Assembly (NCBI GenBank): GCA_964470455.1
Contig: CAYYCX010000001.1
Location: forward strand, 62,001 to 126,000
DNA from: JAWXBM01 sp964470455
Lineage (GTDB): Bacteria > Pseudomonadota > Gammaproteobacteria > Xanthomonadales > SZUA-36
Direction: 5' to 3'
DNA: 64,000 nucleotides
A program made the translations under genes and the position numbers. The notes under the pieces were generated by a model, which saw only the letters and a program-made list of their open reading frames with translations, made no database searches and was not told the DNA's origin. Shown in pieces: positions 22,999 to 31,152 of the stretch; the stretch's first letter is position 1; every line of letters begins with the position of its first letter.

Positions 22999-25197
22999 TT
23001 AAAGCTTTTCCTTGAAGTATTCGGCAACCTTGGTAAACACATGCAGGCGCGCACCTTCGATGCCATGGTGTTCATTCGGATACACCATCATGTCGAACTG
23101 CCTGTTGGCCTTGATCAGGGCATTGGCGAACTGCAGGGTAAAGGCGAATTTGACGTTTTCATCGCCGGTGCCGTGGACCAATAGCAGATCGCCTTCCAGC
23201 TTGTCGGCATAGTTGCTGAGGTTGACCCGCGCGTAGCCCTCCGGATTGTTCTCCAACTGGTCCATCCAACGCTCCACGCCCACTGCCTGGTAGTTGACCA
23301 GGTCGATCACCGGGGCCACACTGACACCGACTTTATAATGCGGAGCACCCTTGGTCATCATCGCAGCTGCGAGATAACCCCCGCCACTCCAGCCCCAGAA
23401 ACCCAATCGTTGCGGATCAACAAAAGGCAGTGATTCCAGGTAGCGCGCGCCTTGCAGCTGATCAAGCACTGCCCACTTGCCATACTCGCCGTAGGTCAGG
23501 TTTTTGGCCACCTTGCCACGACCCGTAGTGGTGCGGTTATCCATGCTGAAAATGATGTACCCCTGCTCGGCCATGTAACGATGCCACAAAGGGAGTTCCC
23601 GATAGCCATCCCAGGGTCCGCCCCAGCTGTTGACCACCATTTGCGAACCCGCATTGCCATAGCCCCAGATGATCACCGGGTATTTTCTGGCCGGATCAAA
23701 ATGTGAGGGCTTGATCATGTAAGCATTGAGCGCAATGCCATCCTCGGTTTCAAACTGCAGGAACTCCGGGGCAGGGAAAGTGTATTTTTTCAGTCCGGCC
23801 AGCTCATTGTTCCACAGCACTTTCTGCGACTCGCCGGCGGGATCACGCAAGCTGATAACCGGTGGCGTCGCTGCGTCCGACCAAGTCTGCACCACATGCC
23901 TGCGATCGGGCGACATTTCCCATTCATACCAGCCAGCCCTGGCGGAGAGTTTCTCCACGTCGGACCCATTCAGGCTCACGCGATAGACATGCTGGTCGAC
24001 GAATGAATCCTTCTTGGCATAGAAGTACAACCAGCGATTCGCTTCATCCACGCCGATCAGGGAAGAGATTTCCCAATCTCCCCAAGTCAGCTGTTTTTCC
24101 TTGCCGTCGTAATCATAAAGATAGGCATGCCGGTAACCGCTTTTCTCCGAGGTCCAGACAAACCGGTCCTCGCCCTGCAGGAACATCAGGTCGCGGGTGA
24201 TATCAATCCAGGCCGGATCCCGGTCCGTCACAATGACCTTTGAATCTCCGCTGCCGGCATCCGCCATTAACAGCTCCAGCAGGTCGTGATCACGGCTCAG
24301 GCGCTGGATGGAAAGCTGCTGTGAATTGCGACTCCATTCGATATAGGGAATGTAGTCATCCGGGTTGTCACCCACATCCATCCATCGGGTCTCACCGCTC
24401 TGCAGATCAAATACGCCGATCTGGTTTACCGCGTGCGCCTCGGCGGTATTGGGATACTTCATGGGCCGGACTTCCGGATACTTGCCCAGTTCGTCTATCA
24501 TCGACCAGACTTTCACAGCAGTGACATCCAGGCGCCAGAAGGCGATGCGGCTGCCATCCGGCGACCACTTCCAGGCATCAAAGAAGCCAAACATCTTGCT
24601 GCCGTAGTCAAATACCCCGTTCCAGATGTCCGCGCTGCCATCGGTGGTGACGGCCTTTGTCCTGCCGGAATTCAGATCCGTCACATAAAGATTATTGTCC
24701 AGCACATAGCCCACATGCGTGCCAGCCGGAGAAAGGAACACATTACGCAGATGCGGGCTGCCATCCGCCAGCGCCACCAGGGATTTGCTGGCGGGGTTGT
24801 AGACGTAGTGCGGGGCTTCAAAATTGCTGTCCCAGGTTCGCGTCACCGGCCCTGCAATCAGCAAGAATTTCCGGTCCGCGGTGAAACGATAACCGGACAA
24901 CTGCACATTCTGGCCGGCAATCTGCAGGTCACCGGAAGCCAGCAGATCACTTTCCTGTCCGCTGCTGATTTCATACTCATGAATGTTGAGCAAACCGGAA
25001 GCCGGGTCGGGACGCGTGTACGTGAAACGGCTGCTGTCCGGAGACCACTGCAGGTTATCGGCCAATTGGCTGTGGAAATCATCGGTAGTAAATATGCTTT
25101 CCAGGGTCACAGCAGGCCTGGGGCTTTCGGCCAACAGTAACGAACTCCAGCCCGCCGCGAAAAAAAGCGAAAAGCACAGGGTTGCGATCAGTCGCAT
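22999..25197 (-). CDS. Secreted S9-family dipeptidyl peptidase IV-like serine peptidase, paralogue B
   Basis: The frame is open from 25239, but the ATG at 25197 has AGGAGAGA just upstream and starts the signal peptide (LIATLCFSLFFAAGWSSLLLA), giving 732 residues. Domains match paralogue A: WSPD-type propeller repeats, then GWSGGGYLAAAMM, HGTGDENVKF and NEHHGIEG for Ser, Asp and His. The two proteins are highly similar throughout, so this is a recent tandem duplication. The promoter region carries the TTGCG-N5-CGCAA box at 25289, linking this operon to the deaminase copies. The expected role is release of Xaa-Pro/Xaa-Hyp dipeptides in the periplasm. Confidence 0.93.
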   Translation of the reverse strand: MRLIATLCFSLFFAAGWSSLLLAESPRPAVTLESIFTTDDFHSQLADNLQWSPDSSRFTYTRPDPASGLLNIHEYEISSGQESDLLASGDLQIAGQNVQLSGYRFTADRKFLLIAGPVTRTWDSNFEAPHYVYNPASKSLVALADGSPHLRNVFLSPAGTHVGYVLDNNLYVTDLNSGRTKAVTTDGSADIWNGVFDYGSKMFGFFDAWKWSPDGSRIAFWRLDVTAVKVWSMIDELGKYPEVRPMKYPNTAEAHAVNQIGVFDLQSGETRWMDVGDNPDDYIPYIEWSRNSQQLSIQRLSRDHDLLELLMADAGSGDSKVIVTDRDPAWIDITRDLMFLQGEDRFVWTSEKSGYRHAYLYDYDGKEKQLTWGDWEISSLIGVDEANRWLYFYAKKDSFVDQHVYRVSLNGSDVEKLSARAGWYEWEMSPDRRHVVQTWSDAATPPVISLRDPAGESQKVLWNNELAGLKKYTFPAPEFLQFETEDGIALNAYMIKPSHFDPARKYPVIIWGYGNAGSQMVVNSWGGPWDGYRELPLWHRYMAEQGYIIFSMDNRTTTGRGKVAKNLTYGEYGKWAVLDQLQGARYLESLPFVDPQRLGFWGWSGGGYLAAAMMTKGAPHYKVGVSVAPVIDLVNYQAVGVERWMDQLENNPEGYARVNLSNYADKLEGDLLLVHGTGDENVKFAFTLQFANALIKANRQFDMMVYPNEHHGIEGARLHVFTKVAEYFKEKL

Positions 25198-25288
25198 GAA
25201 TCTCTCCTCAGTAATTTCTCCTGCTGATCCCGGGCTCAACCTTAGTATTGAAGCCGTGCCGGTCCATTGCCGAGCTTGAGGTAATTTA

Positions 25289-25303
25289 TTGCGTTTTGCG
25301 CAA
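25289..25303. promoter_or_regulatory. LysR-type palindrome, box 3 (TTGCG-N5-CGCAA)
   Basis: TTGCG-TTTTG-CGCAA lies about 90 bases upstream of the ATG of DPP-IV paralogue B. It has the same arms and spacer length as boxes 1 and 2. It is the only such site seen outside the duplicated deaminase promoters, though the window was scanned by eye. Confidence 0.6.
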
Positions 25304-25371
25304 CCGCACCGGCATTCCAGATGCTTTCGGCAGCGAAAGTTCCCCTGCTCATTCCAGGCTCTCCCGGCGTG

Positions 25372-26442
25372 CTACTGCTTCATGTCCGCGCCGTAGCCAG
25401 GGTCCAGCCGGGCTGCATTACGCCTTCCCGCGATCACCTGGTCGGCTTCTTCGATGAAAGCCAGCACTTTGCGGTTGAAGGACTCCGGGTCCTCCAGCAT
25501 CAGCAGGTGATCGGTACCCGGCAGGGTTTCCAGCCGGGTGCTGGGCCAGAGGCGGTGCGCTTCGGCCGCGCCTTCATGAAAGAACACATCGCTCAGCTCA
25601 GCCACCAGCAGGTAGATGGGCGTGGCCATGCGGCTCATGTCGGGAAAGTCGTGGTCATTCCAGGGCCCTATGTGGATCGGGGCCGACATGTCCGAGCGCT
25701 GCGGATTCATGGACACCAGCGGGCTGTACTGCTGCGACATGCGCTGCAGCACGGCCAGTACTTCCGGCCGTGATTGTGCTACGCGGGTGAACGACGATTT
25801 GGTTGCGCCTTCGCGGCCCTTCGCGGCCTGCTCCAGGTCGGGCGGTGGCCCAAACAGATAAGGAACCACGCGATAGAATGCGGACTGTTCGGAAATCGGC
25901 ACCAGTGGAATCGTGGCATCGGCAAAGGTGATGCTGCGGACCTTGTCTTCATACAGCTTGAGGAACTGGATGATGATGGAGCCACCCCGCGAATTCACCA
26001 CAAAGTGGGCATCGCGGATGCCGAGATGCATCAGCAGTCCGTTCAGGTCATGGGCATGTGCGGTTTCGGAATAACCGGTAATGGGGTCTTCGGAACTGCC
26101 GTGGCCCCGCCGGTCGTAACTGATAAACAGATGCCCGGCGCTGAAGGCTTCGACCTGCTCGGTCCAGAGTTCATGTGAATAGCCTTCACCATGGACAAAC
26201 ACGACCGGAATACCCGCCCCTTCCATCCGATAAGCCAGGCGCACGCCGTTCACGGTCACAAATATCAGCTTTTCCGAATTCGCAGCCGGCCCGCGAAAAG
26301 CTGCAGCGCGCGCCTGGAGGGCCCCGGATTCGCTTGGCACGACGCCCTCAGCCGCGACCGCCGGGTTCGCGCTCAAAGCGGCCAGCAGCAACAGGGAAAA
26401 ATATGCGGAAATGCAGCTCTTGATTGAGGAATATCGCTTCAC
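25372..26442 (-). CDS. Secreted alpha/beta hydrolase
   Basis: The frame opens at 26517, but the GTG at 26442 follows AAAGGAGTAGGAAG and begins a signal peptide (SAYFSLLLLAALSANPAVA), giving 356 residues. The alpha/beta-hydrolase core is visible: VVFVHGEG (oxyanion loop), SYDRRGHGSS, the nucleophile elbow VVNSRGGS with N in place of the first G of GxSxG, and a C-terminal LPGTDHLLML with the His. It lies upstream of the DPP-IV operon on the same strand. It could be a proline iminopeptidase-like or esterase-type enzyme; the sequence does not decide. Confidence 0.75.
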   Translation of the reverse strand: MKRYSSIKSCISAYFSLLLLAALSANPAVAAEGVVPSESGALQARAAAFRGPAANSEKLIFVTVNGVRLAYRMEGAGIPVVFVHGEGYSHELWTEQVEAFSAGHLFISYDRRGHGSSEDPITGYSETAHAHDLNGLLMHLGIRDAHFVVNSRGGSIIIQFLKLYEDKVRSITFADATIPLVPISEQSAFYRVVPYLFGPPPDLEQAAKGREGATKSSFTRVAQSRPEVLAVLQRMSQQYSPLVSMNPQRSDMSAPIHIGPWNDHDFPDMSRMATPIYLLVAELSDVFFHEGAAEAHRLWPSTRLETLPGTDHLLMLEDPESFNRKVLAFIEEADQVIAGRRNAARLDPGYGADMKQ

Positions 26443-26684
26443 CTTCCTACTCCTTTCAGGTTTCATTGCTGTAAGGCAGCCAGCGTGTGAACGCACGCTG
26501 GAAAGTTCACATTGCAAGCCTGCTGCAATAATTGTGGCAGATCAGCAGCCCGGTGCCTGTTGCTATTTCCGCATCACTCCGTTCTATTCTCCGCACCCTG
26601 TCGGGTGTCCCCGCATGCACTAGCCGCGCTTTGGTTTAGTATGGGCCAACCGGGTCTCTCCACACCCAACCCAGAGGACAAGGA

Positions 26685-27470
26685 ATGGAAAACCGCAATC
26701 ATCAATCCAGGCTTACCGCGCTTAGGCTTGGAAGTCGTTATGTGAAGCGCTTCATGCCCCTGATGTTGTCGGGCATGCTGCTCGGCTCCAGCGCATCCGC
26801 CGGCGACAAAACACCGGAGCAGGCTCTTGAAGATCAGGTCAATGGACTGTGGTTCTACACCGGATTGACCACCAAGGACGGGGTGGAAATGCCTCTCACC
26901 GGAGTGTTCCTGTTCAAGGACGGCGTATTCCTGCAGCAGGCCATTTTTGACAGCGAGCCGTTCGAGACCGCCGGTTCCATGTCGCACACTGGCCCAACGC
27001 GTGCGGAACCCGCTACCGGTTCGATGCACCTGACTGCCACGCAGCACATCAGCACCGCACCGGGGACCAGCGAACCTTTTTCTTTCTCAACCAATTCCGA
27101 ACATGATGTCACGGTTACCCGAGGCGACGACGAGCTGAAACTGATTTTCGGCATGGGGACCAGCACGGTGCAGACCTTTAAATGGGTAGGTCCGGGTGAT
27201 GGTGAACTGTATGCCCTGGAAAATGGCGATTTGGCCCTGGTTGACGGGCACTTCGTGCTGGTGGCCGGCGATGCGGGCAGCGTAGCGACGGGCTATGGCA
27301 GCTACACTCAGGATGGCGAGAATCTCACCATACAGGTGATTCGTTGGGCCGAAGGGGATGCGTCCGGGGCGAAGAACCTGAAGGATGTCAGCCTGCAGGC
27401 GAGCTTTGACGGTGAAACACTCAGCCTGGCGGATGGCCGCAGCTTCACGGTTGTGAAGCAGGGCGATTGA
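26685..27470 (+). CDS. Secreted protein of unknown function
   Basis: The 261-residue protein starts at an ATG after GAGGACAAGGA and has an N-terminal hydrophobic segment (FMPLMLSGMLLGSSASAG), consistent with export. The rest is beta-rich with many Gly, Thr and Asp residues and no cysteine. Repeated phrases such as GDGELYALENGDLALVDG suggest a lipocalin- or THAP4-like barrel, but no family is recognised. It diverges from the alpha/beta hydrolase gene, separated by about 240 bases in which nothing else was recognised. Confidence 0.6.
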   Translation: MENRNHQSRLTALRLGSRYVKRFMPLMLSGMLLGSSASAGDKTPEQALEDQVNGLWFYTGLTTKDGVEMPLTGVFLFKDGVFLQQAIFDSEPFETAGSMSHTGPTRAEPATGSMHLTATQHISTAPGTSEPFSFSTNSEHDVTVTRGDDELKLIFGMGTSTVQTFKWVGPGDGELYALENGDLALVDGHFVLVAGDAGSVATGYGSYTQDGENLTIQVIRWAEGDASGAKNLKDVSLQASFDGETLSLADGRSFTVVKQGD

Positions 27471-27503
27471 GCCCTGCTCCTGATCCCGCCAGCCATTTGA
27501 CTC

Positions 27504-27577
27504 CGTCATTCCGGCGAATGCCGGAATCCATTGAAACCGGTGTGTTTATGGATCCCGGATCAAGTCCGGGATGACGA
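27504..27577. repeat. REP-like palindromic element
   Basis: Two adjacent hairpins, CATTCCGGCGAATGCCGGAATC and GATCCCGGATCAAGTCCGGGAT, are bounded by CGTCAT at the left and ATGACG at the right. A related element begins at 63874. This GTCATTCCGGC style is a common intergenic repeat in proteobacteria. Confidence 0.7.
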
Positions 27578-27599
27578 GGAAAGGGTCTGGAATCCCATC

Positions 27600-28097
27600 C
27601 TATTGTTGGGCGCTGTTCGGATTCCGTTCCGCCAGGATGTCGATCATGAAGCTCATCACCAGCTGGTTGTACTGGTTGAAGGCTTCATTGCGGCTGCGAA
27701 TGATGCCCCATTTGTCGCGCACCACGCGATCGGACTTTTCCACAATGTCGTAAGTGAAGGTGATGGTGTGTCCCGGACGCACCGGCCGATGCCACACCAG
27801 GTCTTCAATGCCCATGCCGGCGCCGTTGCGGCGGCCATCACGCACACCGCTGGCAAAACGTTCCATGTAGGACACCATCAGCTTCATCCAGATCGCCGTC
27901 AGGTGCCAGCCGGAAGCCACCAGGCCGCGATACGGCGTATCCAGCGCCGCCAGCGGGTCGGTGTGGAAAACCTGCGGCGCGTATTTCTTTCCAAACTCGA
28001 CAATCTCCAGCTCGCTGAACGTATGCGATCCAAAGACATGAAATTCGCCAACGGGAATATCCTCGAACCAGCGGCTGCGGATATACACCTTATCCAT
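27600..28097 (-). CDS. MaoC-like hotdog protein lacking the catalytic aspartate
   Basis: The 165-residue protein has the MaoC hydratase fold: YAPQVFHTDPLAAL (about residues 39-52) and the GLVASGWHLTAIWMKLM helix. The hydratase-2 motif normally has Asp in FDPQPxH; here that position is Ala40, while His45 remains. It overlaps the second MaoC gene by eight bases. The partner at 28090 keeps both residues, so the two may form a heteromeric hydratase in which this subunit is structural or binds CoA. It is the last gene of the aryl-CoA operon. Confidence 0.8.
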   Translation of the reverse strand: MDKVYIRSRWFEDIPVGEFHVFGSHTFSELEIVEFGKKYAPQVFHTDPLAALDTPYRGLVASGWHLTAIWMKLMVSYMERFASGVRDGRRNGAGMGIEDLVWHRPVRPGHTITFTYDIVEKSDRVVRDKWGIIRSRNEAFNQYNQLVMSFMIDILAERNPNSAQQ

Positions 28098-28563
28098 GGT
28101 TGCGGGTTTCCTCCTGGACGCAATTTTCGCGCTTCTGGACCAACAGGGTCATGTTGGACTCCAACACCTTGATGCCTTCCTGGTTGTCCATAATCACTAC
28201 ACAATCCATGGCTCCAAGCCCGCTCTGATCAGACTCATTACAGGCGGTCACCTGGATGCTGGCCGAGAGGGTGTCGCCAGCAAATACCGGGACTTTCCAA
28301 CGTAACTGGCTCACACGCGAACAACCGAGAATGGCTATCTGGTTGCCTTGCAGGGTATCGGTAATCAATCGCATCATCATCGCCGTGACCTGCCAGCCGC
28401 TGGCACACAGGCCACCAAATATGGATTCCCGTGCAGCACTGCTGTCCAGATGATAAGGCTGGGGATCAAACTCGGCAGCGAACTCCAGTATGTCTTCCTG
28501 GGTTACTTCAAGGCTGTCGGTGGTGAAGCGTTCACCAGGCTGGAGATCCTTCCAATAGCGCAT
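28090..28563 (-). CDS. MaoC-family enoyl-CoA hydratase
   Basis: The 157-residue single-hotdog protein contains EFDPQPYHLD (Asp33 and His38), the catalytic pair of R-specific hydratases, then GGLCASGWQVTAMMMRLI and VRWKVPVFAGDTLSA-like strands. It should add water to a 2-enoyl-CoA intermediate of ring-derived acyl-CoA degradation. Translation is coupled to the downstream MaoC paralogue. About 140 bases with no evident signal separate it from the monooxygenase/reductase gene. Confidence 0.85.
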   Translation of the reverse strand: MRYWKDLQPGERFTTDSLEVTQEDILEFAAEFDPQPYHLDSSAARESIFGGLCASGWQVTAMMMRLITDTLQGNQIAILGCSRVSQLRWKVPVFAGDTLSASIQVTACNESDQSGLGAMDCVVIMDNQEGIKVLESNMTLLVQKRENCVQEETRNHG

Positions 28564-28703
28564 TTCGGGTCCGTCTGCGGGAGCAAGCGGAGACTATAGG
28601 TATTGCTTCCAGACGAGTCAATTCAGCGAAAACCTGAAAAACCCCGGCTTCCCTTGCGACAGCCCGCACCAGGCCGGAATCTTCGCTCCCGGTTCCGCAT
28701 CGC

Positions 28704-31103
28704 TCAGGTGGTATTTGCTTTCTTGCCCGGCTGCAACAGCTCACCGCGGGCGATGGCAATGGCCAGGGCATCGCCCGGCTTGGGTGGCCGCGCGTCATGC
28801 CGCAGTTCCAGCAGCTCTTCATTGGTCTTGCTGGCCAAAGCCTCAGCGGCCGGCTTGCCGGAATGGTATTGCGGCGGCCAGAACTGCTTGCGGTGGCCGT
28901 AATGCGCCGCTGCGCTCAACACCAGGTGCGGTTCATTCATGATGGGCCGCGCCATGGCGACGATATCCGTGCGGCCGGCGGCAATCAGTGTATTGGCCTG
29001 GTCGGCGGAGGTGATGTTGCCGGCCACGATGGTGGGTATACCCACTTCGTTGCGGATCTGGTCGGCAAACGGCGCCTGGAACATGCGCCCGTAGATGGGA
29101 TCCTCATCCTTCGTGACCTGGCCGGTGGAAACATTGATCACGTCCACGCCGGCGGTTTTCAGCATGGTGCACATCTCCAGCATTTCCACTTCGGTGAGGC
29201 CATCGTCCACCCAGTCGGTGGCGGAAATCCGCACCGACAATGGCTTGTCGGCCGGCCACACCTGCCTGACCGCCTGCACCACCTGCAGCGGAAATTTCAT
29301 GCGGCCCTGGATATCGCCACCGTATTCATCCTCGCGGCGGTTGGTGACCGGGCTGATGAAACCGGACAGAAGGTAACCATGCGCGAGGTGCAATTCGACC
29401 ATGTCGAAACCCGCGGCTTCGGCATTGCGCACCGCTGCAACGAAATCCGATGCCACCTGCTGCATGTCCTCCTCCGTCGCCGCGCGTGGCACTGCGCTGT
29501 TCTTGAGATAAGGCAAGGGCGAGGGAGCGATGATGTCCCAGGCGCCTTCGGGGAGTGGTTGGTCCATGCCACCATTCCAGGGCTTGCAGCTCGCGCCCTT
29601 GCGCCCGGCATGGCCGATCTGCGCACAGATCTTTGCCTTGCTGTTGGCATGGACAAAATCCACGATGCGTTGCCAGCGAGCCGTCTGTTCTTCATTCCAG
29701 ATACCGGCGCATCCCGGAGTGATGCGCGCTTCCGGGGAAATGCAGATCATCTCGGTGTTGAGCAGCCCTGCCCCACCCACTGCGCGTGCGCCATAGTGCA
29801 CCAGGTGCCAGTCCAGAGGGTTGCCGTCTTCAGCGCTGTACTGGCACATGGCCGAGAGCTGGAAGCGGTTCTCGACACGCATTTCACCGATCTGGAAAGG
29901 CTGGAACACCGGCACCGTGGGATTGTCGAGGTCTATGTCATCAAACCCGGTGGTGTCCCGAACATGGCGCGCGAACCACTGATCCACCGACCGGATGTAG
30001 CCAGGGTCGCGCAGGCGCAGGTTTTCGTAGGTGATGCGCTTGGAGCGGCACAGCATGTTGAACGTGAATTGCTCGGCTTCCTGCACACTCGCGTAGCGGT
30101 CGATGTGCTCGAACCAGCGCAGGCTGACCACCGCCGTGCGTTGCAGGCGGTCCGCTTCACCCTTGCGGGTTTCCTGGTAAATTTCCAGCGCCCTGGGCAC
30201 ATCGTTGCCAGCCTCTTTGAAACAATCAGCCAGCGCGATGGCATCTTCCATGGCCAGCTTGGTGCCGGAACCGATGCTGAAGTGCGCGGAACGCACCGCG
30301 TCACCCATCAGCACGATGTTTTTGTAATACAACCGTTCATTGCGGATCACCGGAAAGGTGCGCCACACCGAGCGATTGGTGATCAGTGGATGGCCATCCA
30401 GATCCTCGGCAAACAGCGCTTCACAAAAAGCTTTGGTATCGGCCTCGCTGGCTTTATCCAGGCCCGCCGAACGCCAGGTCTTTTCGCTGCACTCGACAAT
30501 CCAGGTGGTTGTCCCTTCCTCATAGCGATAGGCATGCACCCACCACCAGCCATGCTCGTTGTGGCGGAAAATGAAACTGAAATCGTCCAGTGGCCTGGTG
30601 GTCGCGAGCCAGCAGAAGCGGTTGGAACGCCAGTCCACGCTGGTCTGGAAATGCTCCTTGTAGGTCTCGCGCAGGATGGAGGTGATGCCATCACCCGCCA
30701 CCACCAGGTCATAATCTTCGGTGTGCAGCTGCTCGACGCTGGTAATGTCCACGCCAAAGCGCAGCTTTACGCCGAGTTCATCGCAACGGTCATGGAAGGT
30801 ATTCAGCAGCTTGAGGCGCGACATGCCGCAGAAGCCGTGCCCCTGCGAATTGATGCTCTTGCCATGGATGCTGGTATTGATGCCGCCCCAGTAGGCGAAC
30901 TGCTCGACGATACGCTGGTAGCTGCGGGCATCGGCCTCCATGAAACCGCGCAGGGTGTCATCGGAAAACACCACGCCGAATCCCCAGGTCGAATCGCGGT
31001 CACCCCGCTCGATCACGGTGATGTCGAAATCCGGATTGGCCTTCTTCAGCAGAATGGCAAAGTACAACGAGGACGGGCCGCCACCCACGCACAGAATTTT
31101 CAA
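28704..31103 (-). CDS. Fused flavin monooxygenase/OYE reductase, 2-aminobenzoyl-CoA (or salicylyl-CoA) monooxygenase type
   Basis: The start is taken as TTG at 31103, after AAGGAG with correct spacing, giving 799 residues. The longer open frame back to 31220 would overlap the upstream gene. Residues 1 to about 390 form an FAD aromatic hydroxylase (LCVGGGPSSLYFAIL; MGDAVRSAHFSIGSG). Residues from about 400 form an old-yellow-enzyme domain (HLAHGYLLSGFISP, then NRREDEYGG). This fusion is known for 2-aminobenzoyl-CoA monooxygenase/reductase of Azoarcus, which hydroxylates and dearomatises anthraniloyl-CoA, and is annotated elsewhere as salicylyl-CoA 5-hydroxylase/oxidoreductase. Surrounding beta-oxidation genes fit either. 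No CoA ligase is in the window. Confidence 0.88.
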   Translation of the reverse strand: MKILCVGGGPSSLYFAILLKKANPDFDITVIERGDRDSTWGFGVVFSDDTLRGFMEADARSYQRIVEQFAYWGGINTSIHGKSINSQGHGFCGMSRLKLLNTFHDRCDELGVKLRFGVDITSVEQLHTEDYDLVVAGDGITSILRETYKEHFQTSVDWRSNRFCWLATTRPLDDFSFIFRHNEHGWWWVHAYRYEEGTTTWIVECSEKTWRSAGLDKASEADTKAFCEALFAEDLDGHPLITNRSVWRTFPVIRNERLYYKNIVLMGDAVRSAHFSIGSGTKLAMEDAIALADCFKEAGNDVPRALEIYQETRKGEADRLQRTAVVSLRWFEHIDRYASVQEAEQFTFNMLCRSKRITYENLRLRDPGYIRSVDQWFARHVRDTTGFDDIDLDNPTVPVFQPFQIGEMRVENRFQLSAMCQYSAEDGNPLDWHLVHYGARAVGGAGLLNTEMICISPEARITPGCAGIWNEEQTARWQRIVDFVHANSKAKICAQIGHAGRKGASCKPWNGGMDQPLPEGAWDIIAPSPLPYLKNSAVPRAATEEDMQQVASDFVAAVRNAEAAGFDMVELHLAHGYLLSGFISPVTNRREDEYGGDIQGRMKFPLQVVQAVRQVWPADKPLSVRISATDWVDDGLTEVEMLEMCTMLKTAGVDVINVSTGQVTKDEDPIYGRMFQAPFADQIRNEVGIPTIVAGNITSADQANTLIAAGRTDIVAMARPIMNEPHLVLSAAAHYGHRKQFWPPQYHSGKPAAEALASKTNEELLELRHDARPPKPGDALAIAIARGELLQPGKKANTT

Positions 31104-31152
31104 TTTTTGCTCCTTGTTCGCACCATCAGTCGGCCTGTACCTGGCACCGGGA

